Shown here: piece by piece, positions 1-8,751 of the stretch | Position numbering within the stretch: the stretch's first letter is position 1 | Layout: every line of letters starts with the position of its first letter | Assembly: GCA_938012815.1 (NCBI GenBank) | Contig: CALLVV010000031.1 | Coordinates: forward strand, 1-64,000 | Source of the DNA: an uncultured Propionibacteriaceae bacterium | Lineage (GTDB): Bacteria; Actinomycetota; Actinomycetes; Propionibacteriales; Propionibacteriaceae | DNA length: 64,000 nucleotides | Direction: 5' to 3' | The notes under the pieces: model-generated | What the model was told of the DNA's origin: nothing | The model's input: the letters and a program-made list of their open reading frames with translations, nothing else | The model's database searches: none | Program-made: the position numbers and the translations under genes

Positions 1-55
1 AACGGCAAGATGGTACGCATGCCGGGCCTTCTTGATGACGAGCGCCGCCGGATCC
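1..55 (+). repeat. 55-bp direct repeat, left copy
   Basis: These bases are identical to 2856-2910, which span the promoter-proximal hexamer CAAGAT and the first 12-13 codons of the degenerate helicase gene. Here the reading frame continues only into unrelated sequence, so this is a detached 5' end of a third family member or one arm of a repeat flanking the SDR/MFS/TetR cassette. The repeat may extend left of the window, which cannot be seen. Confidence 0.85.
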
Positions 56-239
56 GCGAGTTCGTCGCCTGCCTGCCCACGACCGCTCTGCTCGGCCGGG
101 TCGCGGAGGTGTCGCTCCCCGCATGGCTGGTATGGGTCTCTCCCTGGCGGGCTGGGTGCTGTTCCTCCTGTCCCTGGTGCTGTTCCACCGCATGTCGCGG
201 CACCACCAGAGCCTGGGGCGTGACGCGATCATCGGTCTC
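56..239. other. intergenic remnant, no convincing gene
   Basis: This stretch follows the 55-bp repeat and ends at the stop codon of the SDR gene on the opposite strand. A frame starting at ATG 123 encodes one plausible hydrophobic helix (residues about 5-21), but it then runs antisense through the SDR gene, and no ribosome-binding site is evident. I see no supported gene here. Confidence 0.5.
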
Positions 240-887
240 TCACGTGCCGACGAGACGGGTGCCCGTCCAGCCCTGCCCGACCGCATCGGCGACCGCCAGG
301 GCGAAATCGGTGTAGCCGATGGTGCGGCGGATGAATCCCGACTCGTCCCCGGACGGTCGCCACACCCGGTAGCCGCCGGTGGCCGGGGCTTCGGGGACGA
401 AGGCGGGGGGTGGGATCAGGTAGGCCCAGTGCCGACCTGCGTGCCCTGCCTCCATGTGGTCGCGCAGCTCGGCGTGGGCGCGGCCGCGGGGCAGGGTCCG
501 GGCGGGGAGGGCCGGGGACTGCCAGAACCTCCGCCCGCCGGGCAGGTGCAGTGAACCTGCCCCGCCGACGGTCACGATCAGGGGTGGATGGGCGTCGGGA
601 GCCGCGTTGAGGATGAGGCGGTGAAGATCGACCAGAGCTGTGGCGGGAATGTCCTCCCGGAGCCGGATCGCGTTCACCACGGCATCCATGTCGCGCATCG
701 CCCGTTGCAGGGTTGCGATCGATTTCAGGTCAATCAGTGCGGTTCCGGTGATGTTGGTGTCCTTGGGGAGGCGGCTGCGATCAACTTGTGTGCGCAGTCC
801 GGCGACGATCTCCACCCGGCCGGACAAGTGGGAGATCACGGCGGAACCGGAACGGCCCGTCGCACCCAGCACGAGCACCCGTTTCAT
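240..887 (-). CDS. NAD(P)-binding SDR/NmrA-like oxidoreductase
   Basis: A 215-residue Rossmann protein. The N-terminus (MKRVLVLGATGRSGSAV) has the GxxGxxG-type dinucleotide-binding loop of atypical short-chain dehydrogenases / NmrA-like NAD(P)H-binding proteins, and a second conserved stretch (IVTVGGAGSL, about residues 107-116) is typical of this family. The start is the ATG at 887, which overlaps the stop of the upstream MFS gene as ATGA, so the two are translationally coupled. In the same operon as a drug-type exporter and opposite a TetR gene, it may modify a toxic compound or sense redox state. The substrate cannot be read from the sequence. Confidence 0.8.
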   Translation of the reverse strand: MKRVLVLGATGRSGSAVISHLSGRVEIVAGLRTQVDRSRLPKDTNITGTALIDLKSIATLQRAMRDMDAVVNAIRLREDIPATALVDLHRLILNAAPDAHPPLIVTVGGAGSLHLPGGRRFWQSPALPARTLPRGRAHAELRDHMEAGHAGRHWAYLIPPPAFVPEAPATGGYRVWRPSGDESGFIRRTIGYTDFALAVADAVGQGWTGTRLVGT

Positions 888-2119
888 GCGACGACCTCGT
901 TCTTTCGGGAGACCAGGTACGCGGAAAAGGTCACAAGAGCGGCAGCCATCCCCAGGAGCATCGTAAGAATGAGCAGCAGGATCGGGAATCCGAGGCCAGC
1001 GGTCGCGAGGACCGGACCGAGACTGGCGCCGATGAACAGGATGAAACCGTTGACCGCCATGCCGCTTCCCCGCCGAGGTGCCGCGGCCTGCCCGAACAAG
1101 TTGATCATGGCCGGTACTGCCAGTGCGATCCCGGCGACGAAGAGGAGGCTGGCTGCTCCCAGCCCGAGCAGCACTCCGGGGGTGAGTGCCTCTGCGACGA
1201 GCCCTGCGGCGGCGATCAGGAATCCTGCCCGAGCGAGACCTGCGTCGCCTCCTAGGAGGCGCCCCAGCGGACCTGCTGCCAAGGCCACGAACATGCCTGG
1301 TAGGCCTGCCAGACGGATCAGGAACATTGCCCCGGGATCGTGTCCTGACGCCGTCAGGTGCAGGCCGAGGCCGGTGTACATGGCGACGAACGACAACAGG
1401 AGCGTCAGGTGCGCGCCACACAGGCACAACACGTCACCCCGGACGAGGAGCCGGGCGATGGTGAGAAACTGCCTATTCAGACTGCTGGTGGCCCGGGTGT
1501 GGTGGGGCTCGTGCGCCAACCAGACGACCGCCAGGGTACAGATCACGAGCAGGCAGGTGCTGCCGAGAAACACCCATGGCCAACCGAACCGCTGGGTGAT
1601 GGCCTGCGCGCCGATCTGCCCGGTGATCCCCGCTACGAGGAAGGCGGTGGACATGGCCCCGATGGCCGTTGCACGGTGTCGGGGAGTCACCGCCTCACTC
1701 AGGTAGGCCAGCGCGACCGGCGGAAAGCTGGAGGCCGTCAGCCCCTGTGCTCCGCGAGCCAGAGCCAGGGCCGGAAGTGACGCGGTGAACCCGCACGCGA
1801 GGGTCGTGGGCGCCAGGAGGCACAAGCCGATGAGCATGACCCGTCGGCGGCCGTAACGATCCGCAACTGGTCCCCACAGGAGGAAACCGACCGCGTAGCA
1901 GAGCCCGTAACTGGTCGAGAGAGCGAAGGTCGCGCTGCCGCCCAGCTCCTCCCCGACCGGCGTCAGCAGGGGAATCGCCGCGTAGAGCTGGGACAGTACC
2001 GCCAAGGCCGTGACGACCAACACGGTCACCGTCCCGAGGCCCGCCGGGAACTCATTGTCGCTGCGGTTCCCCGCGTCCTGCCGGGGTGGGGCGGCCGCGG
2101 CCGAATATGTGTTGGGCAT
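884..2119 (-). CDS. MFS transporter, drug-efflux type
   Basis: A 411-residue major facilitator protein with about 12 hydrophobic segments. The loop between helices 2 and 3 carries the MFS motif A variant GPVADRYGRRR, and a motif C-like glycine-rich helix 5 follows (AGITGQIGAQ). It resembles the YnfM/DHA1 group of proton-driven exporters. The start at 2119 is preceded by an AGGTGG ribosome-binding site at 2123-2128 that touches the TetR operator, so repressor binding would also cover the leader. It is cotranscribed with the SDR gene (4-nt overlap) and divergent from the TetR gene, the usual layout of a repressor-controlled efflux system. The substrate is unknown. Confidence 0.88.
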   Translation of the reverse strand: MPNTYSAAAAPPRQDAGNRSDNEFPAGLGTVTVLVVTALAVLSQLYAAIPLLTPVGEELGGSATFALSTSYGLCYAVGFLLWGPVADRYGRRRVMLIGLCLLAPTTLACGFTASLPALALARGAQGLTASSFPPVALAYLSEAVTPRHRATAIGAMSTAFLVAGITGQIGAQAITQRFGWPWVFLGSTCLLVICTLAVVWLAHEPHHTRATSSLNRQFLTIARLLVRGDVLCLCGAHLTLLLSFVAMYTGLGLHLTASGHDPGAMFLIRLAGLPGMFVALAAGPLGRLLGGDAGLARAGFLIAAAGLVAEALTPGVLLGLGAASLLFVAGIALAVPAMINLFGQAAAPRRGSGMAVNGFILFIGASLGPVLATAGLGFPILLLILTMLLGMAAALVTFSAYLVSRKNEVVA

Positions 2120-2126
2120 GATCCAC

Positions 2127-2156
2127 CTCAATTCCAACGATTGCGTTGGAATTGAG
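2127..2156. promoter_or_regulatory. TetR operator, perfect 13-bp inverted repeat
   Basis: The arms CTCAATTCCAACG (2127-2139) and CGTTGGAATTGAG (2144-2156) are perfect complements separated by four bases. The site lies between the divergent MFS and TetR genes, and a further half-site (CGTTGGAAT) occurs at 2190-2198 nearer the TetR start. Position and symmetry fit binding by the adjacent TetR protein, controlling both genes. The protein-site pairing is inference. Confidence 0.85.
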
Positions 2157-2221
2157 CGTAGTACGGTTGCTCCGAAAGACCAACCCTCGCGTTGGAATGA
2201 CACGGCAAGTGGGAACGAGTC

Positions 2222-2809
2222 ATGGCCTGGGACACAGAAGCGACGAAACGCCGCATCCTCGACGCAGCGGCCGCCGAATTCGCCGCCCACGGGCCGGACG
2301 GCACCACCATCGAGCGGATCGCGGGAGTGGCCGGGGTCAACAAGGAGCGCATCTACAACTACTTCGGCGGCAAACGCGACCTGTTCGCCCATGTGCTTCG
2401 CGACGAACTCGTCAAGGTCGCGCAGGCGGTGCCGGTGGAATCCTTCGCCACCGAGGACGTCGGGGAGTACGCGGGACGGGTCTACGACTATCACCTGGAG
2501 CATCCGGAGCTTGAACGTCTGCTGCGCTGGGAAGGGCTCGCCTTCGACGCGGGGAACCCCGACGACGAGCAGCGACTGGGGTTGTACAGGGACAAGACAG
2601 CCGCCGTCGAGGCAGGGCAGCGGGCGGGTAGCGTCACCGAGGAGATCGATGCGGATCACATGATCTTCCTCATCCTGTCGCTCGCGGGGTGGTGGTCCTC
2701 CGTGCCGCAGGTGGCCCGCATGCTGACTGGCTCCGACACCGATGTGGAGCGTGCCAGACGCAGGGAATCGGTGGTGCGTGCGGCCCGCCGGATCGCCCGG
2801 CCGGATTGA
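2222..2809 (+). CDS. TetR-family transcriptional repressor
   Basis: A 195-residue protein. Residues 9-55 form the TetR helix-turn-helix: KRRILDAAAAEFAAHG, then TTIERIAGVAGVNKERIYNYF. The remaining helical part is the ligand-binding/dimerisation domain, too variable to predict a ligand. The gene is divergent from the MFS-SDR operon across a 102-bp region holding a perfect inverted repeat, so local repression relieved by the exporter's substrate is the likely circuit. The ATG at 2222 follows a weak purine-rich stretch (GGGAACGAG). Confidence 0.9.
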   Translation: MAWDTEATKRRILDAAAAEFAAHGPDGTTIERIAGVAGVNKERIYNYFGGKRDLFAHVLRDELVKVAQAVPVESFATEDVGEYAGRVYDYHLEHPELERLLRWEGLAFDAGNPDDEQRLGLYRDKTAAVEAGQRAGSVTEEIDADHMIFLILSLAGWWSSVPQVARMLTGSDTDVERARRRESVVRAARRIARPD

Positions 2810-2855
2810 TCCCGGATGCCGTCGGACGGAAAGCCGAGTGCGTTTGACGGGTGGG

Positions 2856-2910
2856 AACGGCAAGATGGTACGCATGCCGGGCCTTCTTGATGACGAGCGC
2901 CGCCGGATCC
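2856..2910 (+). repeat. 55-bp direct repeat, right copy
   Basis: Identical to bases 1-55. This copy is in its functional context: it includes the hexamer CAAGAT (2861-2866), the start codon and the first codons of the following gene. Beyond base 2910 the two copies diverge at once, with only scattered matches. Confidence 0.85.
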
Positions 2911-5549
2911 TCGCGTTCTGGCGGCTGCTGGAGCTTTTCAGCCCGCAGCAGATGCCCGGCTCGGTTTCGTTGGCTGAGGGAACCGGGAACGAGCAGGTGA
3001 TCGACTGGACACCATCCAGCCCATTGCCATGGGAGGTCCTCACGCCCTCGTCGGGAGGGCGGGGGAGAGGCCCCGGGGCTTGGCGGCATCTCGTCTTCCT
3101 GGGGGTGTATCGCTTCAAGGACACCTACGACTGGCTCCGCAAGATCTCGGGGGACGAGGCCGAACATACCGAACACCCCGCGGGCAGGGGCGCCTGCGTC
3201 GGTCTGGTGCTGGACGAGGACGGGCGGATCATCCCGGACTCCGCGGTGCTGTCGTCGTCGCTCTGGGCCGTCGGGAGAATCGCCCACGGACAGATCCCCA
3301 GGGCCGAATGGGTTGACGAGTTCGGTGCTGCGCAGGCCCGGCTGGCGGAGATCATCGGCTCCTTCGAGAGGGCCAGGCGCGCGAGCATCGAGGGGGAATT
3401 GCCCCCGCCCCAGGACACCGATTCCCTGCGGGAACTACTGCGCATCGTCCAGAAGACCTGGGGCATCGAGGGGGCCCGCGAACTGTCCATGGACCGGATC
3501 GTCGTGAGAAGCCAGTGGGTGGATGACCGGCGCAGCGAGGAAACCCCGGACCCCGACTTCCTCAACAGTTGCTTCCGCGCCGAACTGGATGCCGTGATCG
3601 CGGAACTGGAGGCCGACGAACGACCGGGAGCCGCGCTGCGCGCCTACCTGACCCGCGACGAGGAACTCGACGAGACCGGGCGGGTGGACATCGCCGATCA
3701 TCCCGACGCCTTGGACGCCCTGACCCTGCCGGAACGGCTTCCCGCCGGACGGTGGCCTCGCGACCCGGAGCAGTCTTCGACTCTGAGGCAGCAGTTCGTG
3801 ACGAACCGCGCCCTGGATGACCTGGCGCCCGGGCAGGGGCTCATGGGCATCAATGCGGCACCCGGTGAGGACAGGGCCGTCGTGCTGCGCGACATCCTGG
3901 CCGGCAACATCGTCGAACGCGCCCGGCGCCTGGCGTCGCTGTCGCACCCGATGGAGGCGTTCACCGCCGAGGAGCACAGCTGGAAGGACGCGAAGGGATT
4001 CCAGCGCGTCGTCCTGCAGCTGCGTGAGGAGTTCTGCGGATTCGAGACGGTGGTGATCTCCGAAAACGACGAGGCCGCCGCGGGATTCGCCGCGGAACTC
4101 ACGGGCCGGGAGGCCCTGGGGCGGCCGTGGCGGGAATCGGCGGACTACTTCGCCGACATGGCGACCGCGATTCGTGGCGGAGGAACAACCGGTGGGCATC
4201 GGAAGGCCGGGGGGGCCTGGGGCATGGTCGCGGCCTGGCTGGGGAACAGGAAAACCCGGGAGGCGTTCAGGTCCGAGTACTGGTTTGACAAACCGGGTCC
4301 CGGCGACGGGGAGGCCGGGTCTGTCAGGATGCTGGGCAGGTTACGGGACTGGCGCGACGGCAAGGCCTCCCACCAGAGCTGGTGGCTGGCCAAACATGAC
4401 TTCCACCAGGCCGAGAAGAAGGTGAAACGCCTGACCCGGATGATGATCGATGCCCGTGACGCGATGCTGAGTCATCAGGAGCTCGTGGAACGCGAACGTC
4501 TTCTGCGGGAACGCGTCCCGGAGGTGGCGAAGGAACTCGCCGCAGCCGAATCCGAGATGATGGCCAACGCCAAGGCGGAGGAACAGGCCAGGCGGAAGGT
4601 GTCGGAAACCACTACTGAGCACTACAGGACGCTCGCCTTCAAACCCGGGGCGACCGAGTTCGTGTTCACCCTCGGCAACTCCGCCCGGGAGTGGCGGAAG
4701 CAGCACGACGTGGCAGCAGCCGAACTTCAGGAGGCGGAGCAGGAATACCAGCGCAGACTCGAACGCGGCGAGGAGCTGCGGGCCCGTTTCGAGAAACTGC
4801 GGATGGAGCAGGTCGAGATGGAACCGGAGCTGGAGGGCATCGGGGCCGAACTGGACCAGCTGCGCCGCGAGATCAAGAAAAACCGGAGACGATTCGGCGA
4901 GAACTACCCCGATGAAGAATGGGTGGGCCAGAGACGCGAACTCAACGCCCCGTGGCTGGAGGCCGAACTGGAGGCCGCCCGCTCCGAGCTCTTCCTGGCC
5001 GCGATGCGGCTCCACGAGGACTTCCTGTCCGGGACCGCCGTTCGTATGGTGGGCGCGTTGGGGACCGCCGTCGACGTCGTCGCCGGAAGGGCCCCGGAGA
5101 ACCTGGAACCCGAGAAGATACGGGCCGCCTGGCAGCTCTTCTTCCTGGCGGTCCCGGTGGTTGCCACCACCCACGAGGGGTTCGCGGAGATGTTCGGCGA
5201 GTTCGGCCCCGAGAGCCTCGGGTGGGTGATCGTCGACCGGGCCGACCGGGTCGCCCCGCCGCGTGTGCTGAAGGCCCTCAGGGTGGCCCAGAGGGCGATC
5301 ACCATCGGTGATTCAACTGCGCGCCGCACGGTCACGCTCCCGGGCAGGGTGCTGGCCGGGATGGCCGACGCCTGCGGAGTCTCGGCCACCTGGGTGCCGC
5401 CCCGGGCATCGGCCCAGACCCTGCCGGACCGGGTCGCCAGGTTCGGCACCACCCTCGTTCACGGCCGGGAGGATGGGGAGAAGACGTGGGTGAGCATTCC
5501 GCTCGCCCATCGTCCCGCCGAGGTCCGGAATAACGGGGGAGCGGGTTAG
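2874..5549 (+). CDS. Degenerate, truncated paralog of UPF1-like SF1 helicase
   Basis: An 891-residue protein, collinear for its whole length with the intact helicase at 10477-13677 (1066 aa). Every core motif visible in the intact copy is ruined here. The Walker A at residues 328-336 reads AAPGEDRAV instead of GPPGTGKTT, so the lysine is lost. Walker B reads VDRADR (D788, R789) instead of IDEAGQ. Motif III reads GDSTARR instead of GDPLQLP. The protein ends where RecA domain 2A should begin, so motifs IV-VI are absent. The N-terminal domain (about residues 1-300) and the long coiled coil (about 506-663) are well conserved. The frame is open throughout, which argues against a simple decayed pseudogene. 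The start at ATG 2874 matches the paralog start; ATG 2865 is an alternative. It may act as a structural or dominant-negative partner, which is inference. Confidence 0.8.
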   Translation: MPGLLDDERRRILAFWRLLELFSPQQMPGSVSLAEGTGNEQVIDWTPSSPLPWEVLTPSSGGRGRGPGAWRHLVFLGVYRFKDTYDWLRKISGDEAEHTEHPAGRGACVGLVLDEDGRIIPDSAVLSSSLWAVGRIAHGQIPRAEWVDEFGAAQARLAEIIGSFERARRASIEGELPPPQDTDSLRELLRIVQKTWGIEGARELSMDRIVVRSQWVDDRRSEETPDPDFLNSCFRAELDAVIAELEADERPGAALRAYLTRDEELDETGRVDIADHPDALDALTLPERLPAGRWPRDPEQSSTLRQQFVTNRALDDLAPGQGLMGINAAPGEDRAVVLRDILAGNIVERARRLASLSHPMEAFTAEEHSWKDAKGFQRVVLQLREEFCGFETVVISENDEAAAGFAAELTGREALGRPWRESADYFADMATAIRGGGTTGGHRKAGGAWGMVAAWLGNRKTREAFRSEYWFDKPGPGDGEAGSVRMLGRLRDWRDGKASHQSWWLAKHDFHQAEKKVKRLTRMMIDARDAMLSHQELVERERLLRERVPEVAKELAAAESEMMANAKAEEQARRKVSETTTEHYRTLAFKPGATEFVFTLGNSAREWRKQHDVAAAELQEAEQEYQRRLERGEELRARFEKLRMEQVEMEPELEGIGAELDQLRREIKKNRRRFGENYPDEEWVGQRRELNAPWLEAELEAARSELFLAAMRLHEDFLSGTAVRMVGALGTAVDVVAGRAPENLEPEKIRAAWQLFFLAVPVVATTHEGFAEMFGEFGPESLGWVIVDRADRVAPPRVLKALRVAQRAITIGDSTARRTVTLPGRVLAGMADACGVSATWVPPRASAQTLPDRVARFGTTLVHGREDGEKTWVSIPLAHRPAEVRNNGGAG

Positions 5550-5580
5550 GATCGCCTGACTGATGGTTCAGGAGGATGCC

Positions 5581-5874
5581 ATGACGTTTGTGAACATCAC
5601 CGCGCTGAGGATCCCCGAGGGTGCGGGACCGGAGATCGAGAAGCGGTTCGCAGCCCGTAGGCGCTCGGTGGACGCGGCCGAGGGGTTCGAGGGTTTCGAG
5701 TTGCTGCGCCCCCGGTTCGGTGAGGACCGTTATTTCGTCGTCACCCGCTGGGACACCCGCGAACACTACGACGCCTGGGTGGCCGGCCGCGACACGAGCG
5801 CCCATGCCGACGACGAACGCCGCGGAATGTCCATCGAGCTGCTGGGATTCGAGGTCGTCCAGCACGACGAGTAG
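5581..5874 (+). CDS. Antibiotic-biosynthesis-monooxygenase-fold protein
   Basis: A 97-residue single-domain protein of the ABM/dimeric alpha-beta barrel superfamily, which includes the heme-degrading IsdG/MhuD enzymes. Visible features are the opening strand (MTFVNITALRI), the central FEGFELLRPR segment and a WDTREHYDAWV helix typical of the fold. The start is well fixed by AGGAGG at 5570-5575, five bases upstream. Whether it degrades heme is not certain; ferric-reductase and thioredoxin genes elsewhere in the window do not form an operon with it. It lies just downstream of the degenerate helicase and converges with the secreted-protein gene. Confidence 0.8.
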   Translation: MTFVNITALRIPEGAGPEIEKRFAARRRSVDAAEGFEGFELLRPRFGEDRYFVVTRWDTREHYDAWVAGRDTSAHADDERRGMSIELLGFEVVQHDE

Positions 5875-5898
5875 AACGAGCGGATCCGCGACGGCCGT

Positions 5899-6297
5899 TC
5901 AGGTGACGGTGATGGTGTAGGTGCGTGTGGTGCCGATGCAGGTGACGCCGTCGGGTTCGCAGTTCCTGACCGTCATGGTCGTGGTTCCCGGGGAAACCCC
6001 GGTCAAGGTCAGCGACGCCTCTGCCGGGGCGCGACCGGGTATGGGGCCGGGGTCGTTCGTTTCTTTGATGGGGCGGTTCTTGAATGAGCCGGTGACCACC
6101 GATTCGTCGGCGCCGCTGCCCTTGTAACTGTAGGGAAGCGACAGGTTGACCTCGCCGAGGGTGATCGTCTGCGCCTCCCCCACCCGGAGGGTGATGTTCT
6201 GGGTCGTCTCGTCGACGGGGGTTGGTGCCGGCGGGGTCGGGAAGGGGCCGGTCGTCTGGAGCAGAAGCGATAACAGGATCTGGAACAGGAAAATCAT
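5899..6297 (-). CDS. Small secreted beta-rich protein, unknown
   Basis: A 132-residue protein with a short hydrophobic N-terminus (MIFLFQILLSLLLQ) followed by a Pro/Thr linker, which suggests a signal peptide or membrane anchor. The rest is Thr/Val-rich and probably all-beta. It ends with a repeated TMTV/TITV strand pattern and two cysteines (NCEP and VTCIG) that could form a disulfide outside the cell. The layout recalls chagasin/I42-type or Ig-like domains, but the diagnostic I42 loops are not clear. An AGGATGAG site precedes the ATG. It is convergent with the monooxygenase gene and divergent from the thioredoxin lipoprotein gene. Confidence 0.6.
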   Translation of the reverse strand: MIFLFQILLSLLLQTTGPFPTPPAPTPVDETTQNITLRVGEAQTITLGEVNLSLPYSYKGSGADESVVTGSFKNRPIKETNDPGPIPGRAPAEASLTLTGVSPGTTTMTVRNCEPDGVTCIGTTRTYTITVT

Positions 6298-6613
6298 GTC
6301 TCATCCTTTTCTTCCAGGAGGCTGGGTCGGGGAACCGCGGTGGCCCGCGTGGCCGTCAACCAGAACCAACGGAATCAGGTGCGAAAGGCGTTTCCTCACA
6401 TGAAGATGATGGCACCGGTGGGGGGCACAGGGATGGCGAAGCCTCTCGGTTCATCGAAGCATCACGTTTTTCGTCACTGTCCATGAAACGTGTAGCACTC
6501 CAGTTACCGTGTGCCTCCAAGGGCCCGGAGCGACCGGACATCCATGAGACGTCACACTTCCGTAAGGATTTCTCCCTGTTCCGCGTCATCACGGCGGCGG
6601 AAGACTTCCGGGT
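6298..6613. promoter_or_regulatory. Divergent promoter region of secreted-protein and redox operons
   Basis: No gene is supported here. Two features stand out: an inverted repeat CACGTTT (6463-6469) / AAACGTG (6486-6492), and an imperfect direct repeat CCATGA-A/G-ACGT at 6481-6490 and 6542-6551. Either could bind the response regulator encoded three genes downstream, but that is only a suggestion. Confidence 0.35.
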
Positions 6614-7063
6614 ATGAAGAAATACCTCCTGCCCCTGGCCCTGTCAGCCGTCATCGTGCTCGGCGGCTGCTCCCAAGCGAACTCGTCCCCCGATGCCATG
6701 TCTTCCGCGAAGTCTCCCTCCTCGGCCATGTCGCACAGTGACGCGGCGTCCCAGTCCTACATCACCTACGACCAGTACCAGGCCTCCAAGGACAAGTACG
6801 CCGACTCGAAGGTAGTGCTGTTCTTCAACGCCACGTGGTGCCCCGACTGCCGGGCCATCAACGAGGCGCTGACCTCCGATCCCGGGAAGATCCCCGCGAA
6901 GACCACCGTGGTGAGCGTCGACTACGACCAGCACACCGATCTGCGGCAACGCTACGGGGTGACGACGCAACACACCTTCGTGCAGATAGACACCAACGGC
7001 GAGAAGACACGCCAATGGGTCAGCACTTCGGTGGATGCCCTGCTCAAGGAACTTCAGGGCTGA
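6614..7063 (+). CDS. Thioredoxin-fold lipoprotein
   Basis: A 149-residue protein with a lipoprotein signal peptide. The lipobox LGGC puts the acylated cysteine at residue 19, followed by a Ser/Ala-rich linker. The thioredoxin domain begins around residue 50 and carries the active site WCPDC (C76, C79), matching a TrxA/TlpA-like extracytoplasmic disulfide reductant. The cis-Pro region is not typical (VTTQHTFVQID). It is the first gene of a four-gene operon: the DipZ gene starts 4 nt after its stop. DipZ could supply electrons across the membrane to this lipoprotein. Confidence 0.85.
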   Translation: MKKYLLPLALSAVIVLGGCSQANSSPDAMSSAKSPSSAMSHSDAASQSYITYDQYQASKDKYADSKVVLFFNATWCPDCRAINEALTSDPGKIPAKTTVVSVDYDQHTDLRQRYGVTTQHTFVQIDTNGEKTRQWVSTSVDALLKELQG

Positions 7064-7067
7064 CTTC

Positions 7068-8732
7068 ATGATCGTCACCGCTCTGCTCTCCTTGGTCGCA
7101 GGTGTCCTGACGGTGCTGGCGCCGTGCGTGTTGCCGTTCCTGCCGGTCATCGTCGGCGGAAGCCTGGGACACGGTTCCAGGCGCCGCCCCTACCTGATCG
7201 CGGCCTCGCTCGTCGTGTCGCTGCTGGTTTTCACGCTGCTGCTGAAAGCCAGCACCGCCTTCCTCAGCATCGATCCGCGCGTCTGGGCCATCGGGTCGGG
7301 CGTGCTGGTGATCCTGCTGGGGGTCGCGATGCTCTTCCCCGGTTTGTGGGCCCGGGTCGCCCGGTGGACCAAGCTGGAGGCCGCCCACGGCCTCCTCGGG
7401 AAGGCCCGCAACCATCGCGGCGAAACCGCGGGGGCACTCCTGACCGGCGCCGCACTCGGGCCGGTGTTCAGCAGCTGCTCGCCAACCTACGCGTGGGTCA
7501 TCGCGACGGTACTGCCCGCCAGTCCCGTCGTAGGCATGATCTACTTGGGTATTTACTGTGCGGGCATGGCGGGGGCGCTGCTGGGCATCTCCTTGGCGGG
7601 CCGCAGGCTCGTCGATCGGCTCGGCTGGGCCTCGAACCCGCGCGGCTGGTTCCAGCGTGCCATCGCGGCACTGTTCATCGTCGTGGGTCTGCTCGTGTCC
7701 ACGGGACTGGACAAGACACTCCAGACCTGGGCCGTCGACAAGTTCCCCGCGCTCACGGCCTTCGAACAGGGACTCATTCCCCAGAGCAACGCGGCCCCCG
7801 GGGTGGCGGGCAACGCCGACCAACGGCAGCTCGGGACGGCCCCGGAACTGGCCGGTATCTCCCACTGGGTCAACAGCAACCCCACCACCCTGGCCGGCCT
7901 CAGGGGCAAGGTCGTGTTGGTTGACTTCTGGACCTACAGCTGTATCAACTGCATGCGCACCCAGCCCTACCTGAACGCCTGGTACGACCGCTACCGCGCC
8001 GCCGGACTGGAGATCATCGGCGTGCACGCGCCCGAGTTCGCCTTCGAGAAGGTGCCGGAGAACGTCGAGAAGGCGGTACGTGACGCGGGCATCAAGTACC
8101 CGGTGGCCCTGGACAACGACTTCGCCACCTGGCACGCCTACCACAACCGGTACTGGCCCGCGAAATACCTGATCGACAAGGACGGCAACATTCGCTGGTC
8201 GCACTTCGGCGAGGGCAGCTACGACGAGGCGGAGAAACAGATCCGCGACCTGCTCGGCGAAACCGGGGACAAAGCCGGGGTCACCGGGGAAACCACGCAG
8301 CCAACGCAGGGGCAGTCACCGGAAACCTACCTCGGTACCCGGCGCGCCTCCGGTAACGAAACCCGGTTGGAGACCGGGGAACGCGACTACGGCCAGAACC
8401 CCGCACCCGGTGCCGCCAATCGGTGGAGCCTGTCCGGGAGCTGGACGGCCGGAGACGAATCGATCACCGCCGCCCGGGACGGGGCGCAACTGAACTATCG
8501 CTTCGCCGGGCGTGAGATGTTCTTGGTGATGGACGGTCCCGCAGGGGCGAAGGTGCGCGTCCAGGTCGAGGGTGGCGGTCCACCCGGTGGGGCCGACGTG
8601 CAGGGCGAGGAGGTGACGATCTCCGGTGCCCGCCTGTACCGGCTGGTGCGGCTGCCCGAGGCCACCCGGGGAACCACCGTCACCCTGACCTTCGACAAAG
8701 GCGTGAGCGCCAATGCATTCACATTCGGATGA
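7068..8732 (+). CDS. dipZ: DipZ-like CcdA/TlpA fusion, transmembrane disulfide reductase
   Basis: A 554-residue protein in three parts. Residues 1-230 are a CcdA/DsbD-type membrane domain with two redox cysteines, APCVLP (C20) and SSCSPT (C137). Residues about 260-400 are an extracytoplasmic TlpA-like thioredoxin domain with CINC (C292, C295) in the context DFWTYSCINC, characteristic of DipZ. The C-terminal part, about 430-554, is a beta-sandwich resembling the carbohydrate-binding-like module of mycobacterial DipZ. It passes cytoplasmic thioredoxin electrons to extracellular partners, probably including the lipoprotein encoded just upstream. The ATG at 7068 was chosen because the hydrophobic CcdA domain begins there. 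Confidence 0.88.
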   Translation: MIVTALLSLVAGVLTVLAPCVLPFLPVIVGGSLGHGSRRRPYLIAASLVVSLLVFTLLLKASTAFLSIDPRVWAIGSGVLVILLGVAMLFPGLWARVARWTKLEAAHGLLGKARNHRGETAGALLTGAALGPVFSSCSPTYAWVIATVLPASPVVGMIYLGIYCAGMAGALLGISLAGRRLVDRLGWASNPRGWFQRAIAALFIVVGLLVSTGLDKTLQTWAVDKFPALTAFEQGLIPQSNAAPGVAGNADQRQLGTAPELAGISHWVNSNPTTLAGLRGKVVLVDFWTYSCINCMRTQPYLNAWYDRYRAAGLEIIGVHAPEFAFEKVPENVEKAVRDAGIKYPVALDNDFATWHAYHNRYWPAKYLIDKDGNIRWSHFGEGSYDEAEKQIRDLLGETGDKAGVTGETTQPTQGQSPETYLGTRRASGNETRLETGERDYGQNPAPGAANRWSLSGSWTAGDESITAARDGAQLNYRFAGREMFLVMDGPAGAKVRVQVEGGGPPGGADVQGEEVTISGARLYRLVRLPEATRGTTVTLTFDKGVSANAFTFG

Positions 8733-8751
8733 GCAGCCCTACCCTGAGCCC

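Noticed and set aside
123..554. Small membrane protein gene on the plus strand
   Set aside because: Only the first helix looks protein-like; the rest is antisense to the SDR gene, with no ribosome-binding site.
2670..3287. Long minus-strand frames over TetR and helicase genes
   Set aside because: Typical high-GC shadow frames: Arg/Gly/Pro-rich, no domain and no start signal.
5899..6297. Chagasin (I42) protease inhibitor
   Set aside because: Length and beta-rich pattern fit, but the characteristic conserved loops are not recognisable; left as unknown secreted protein.
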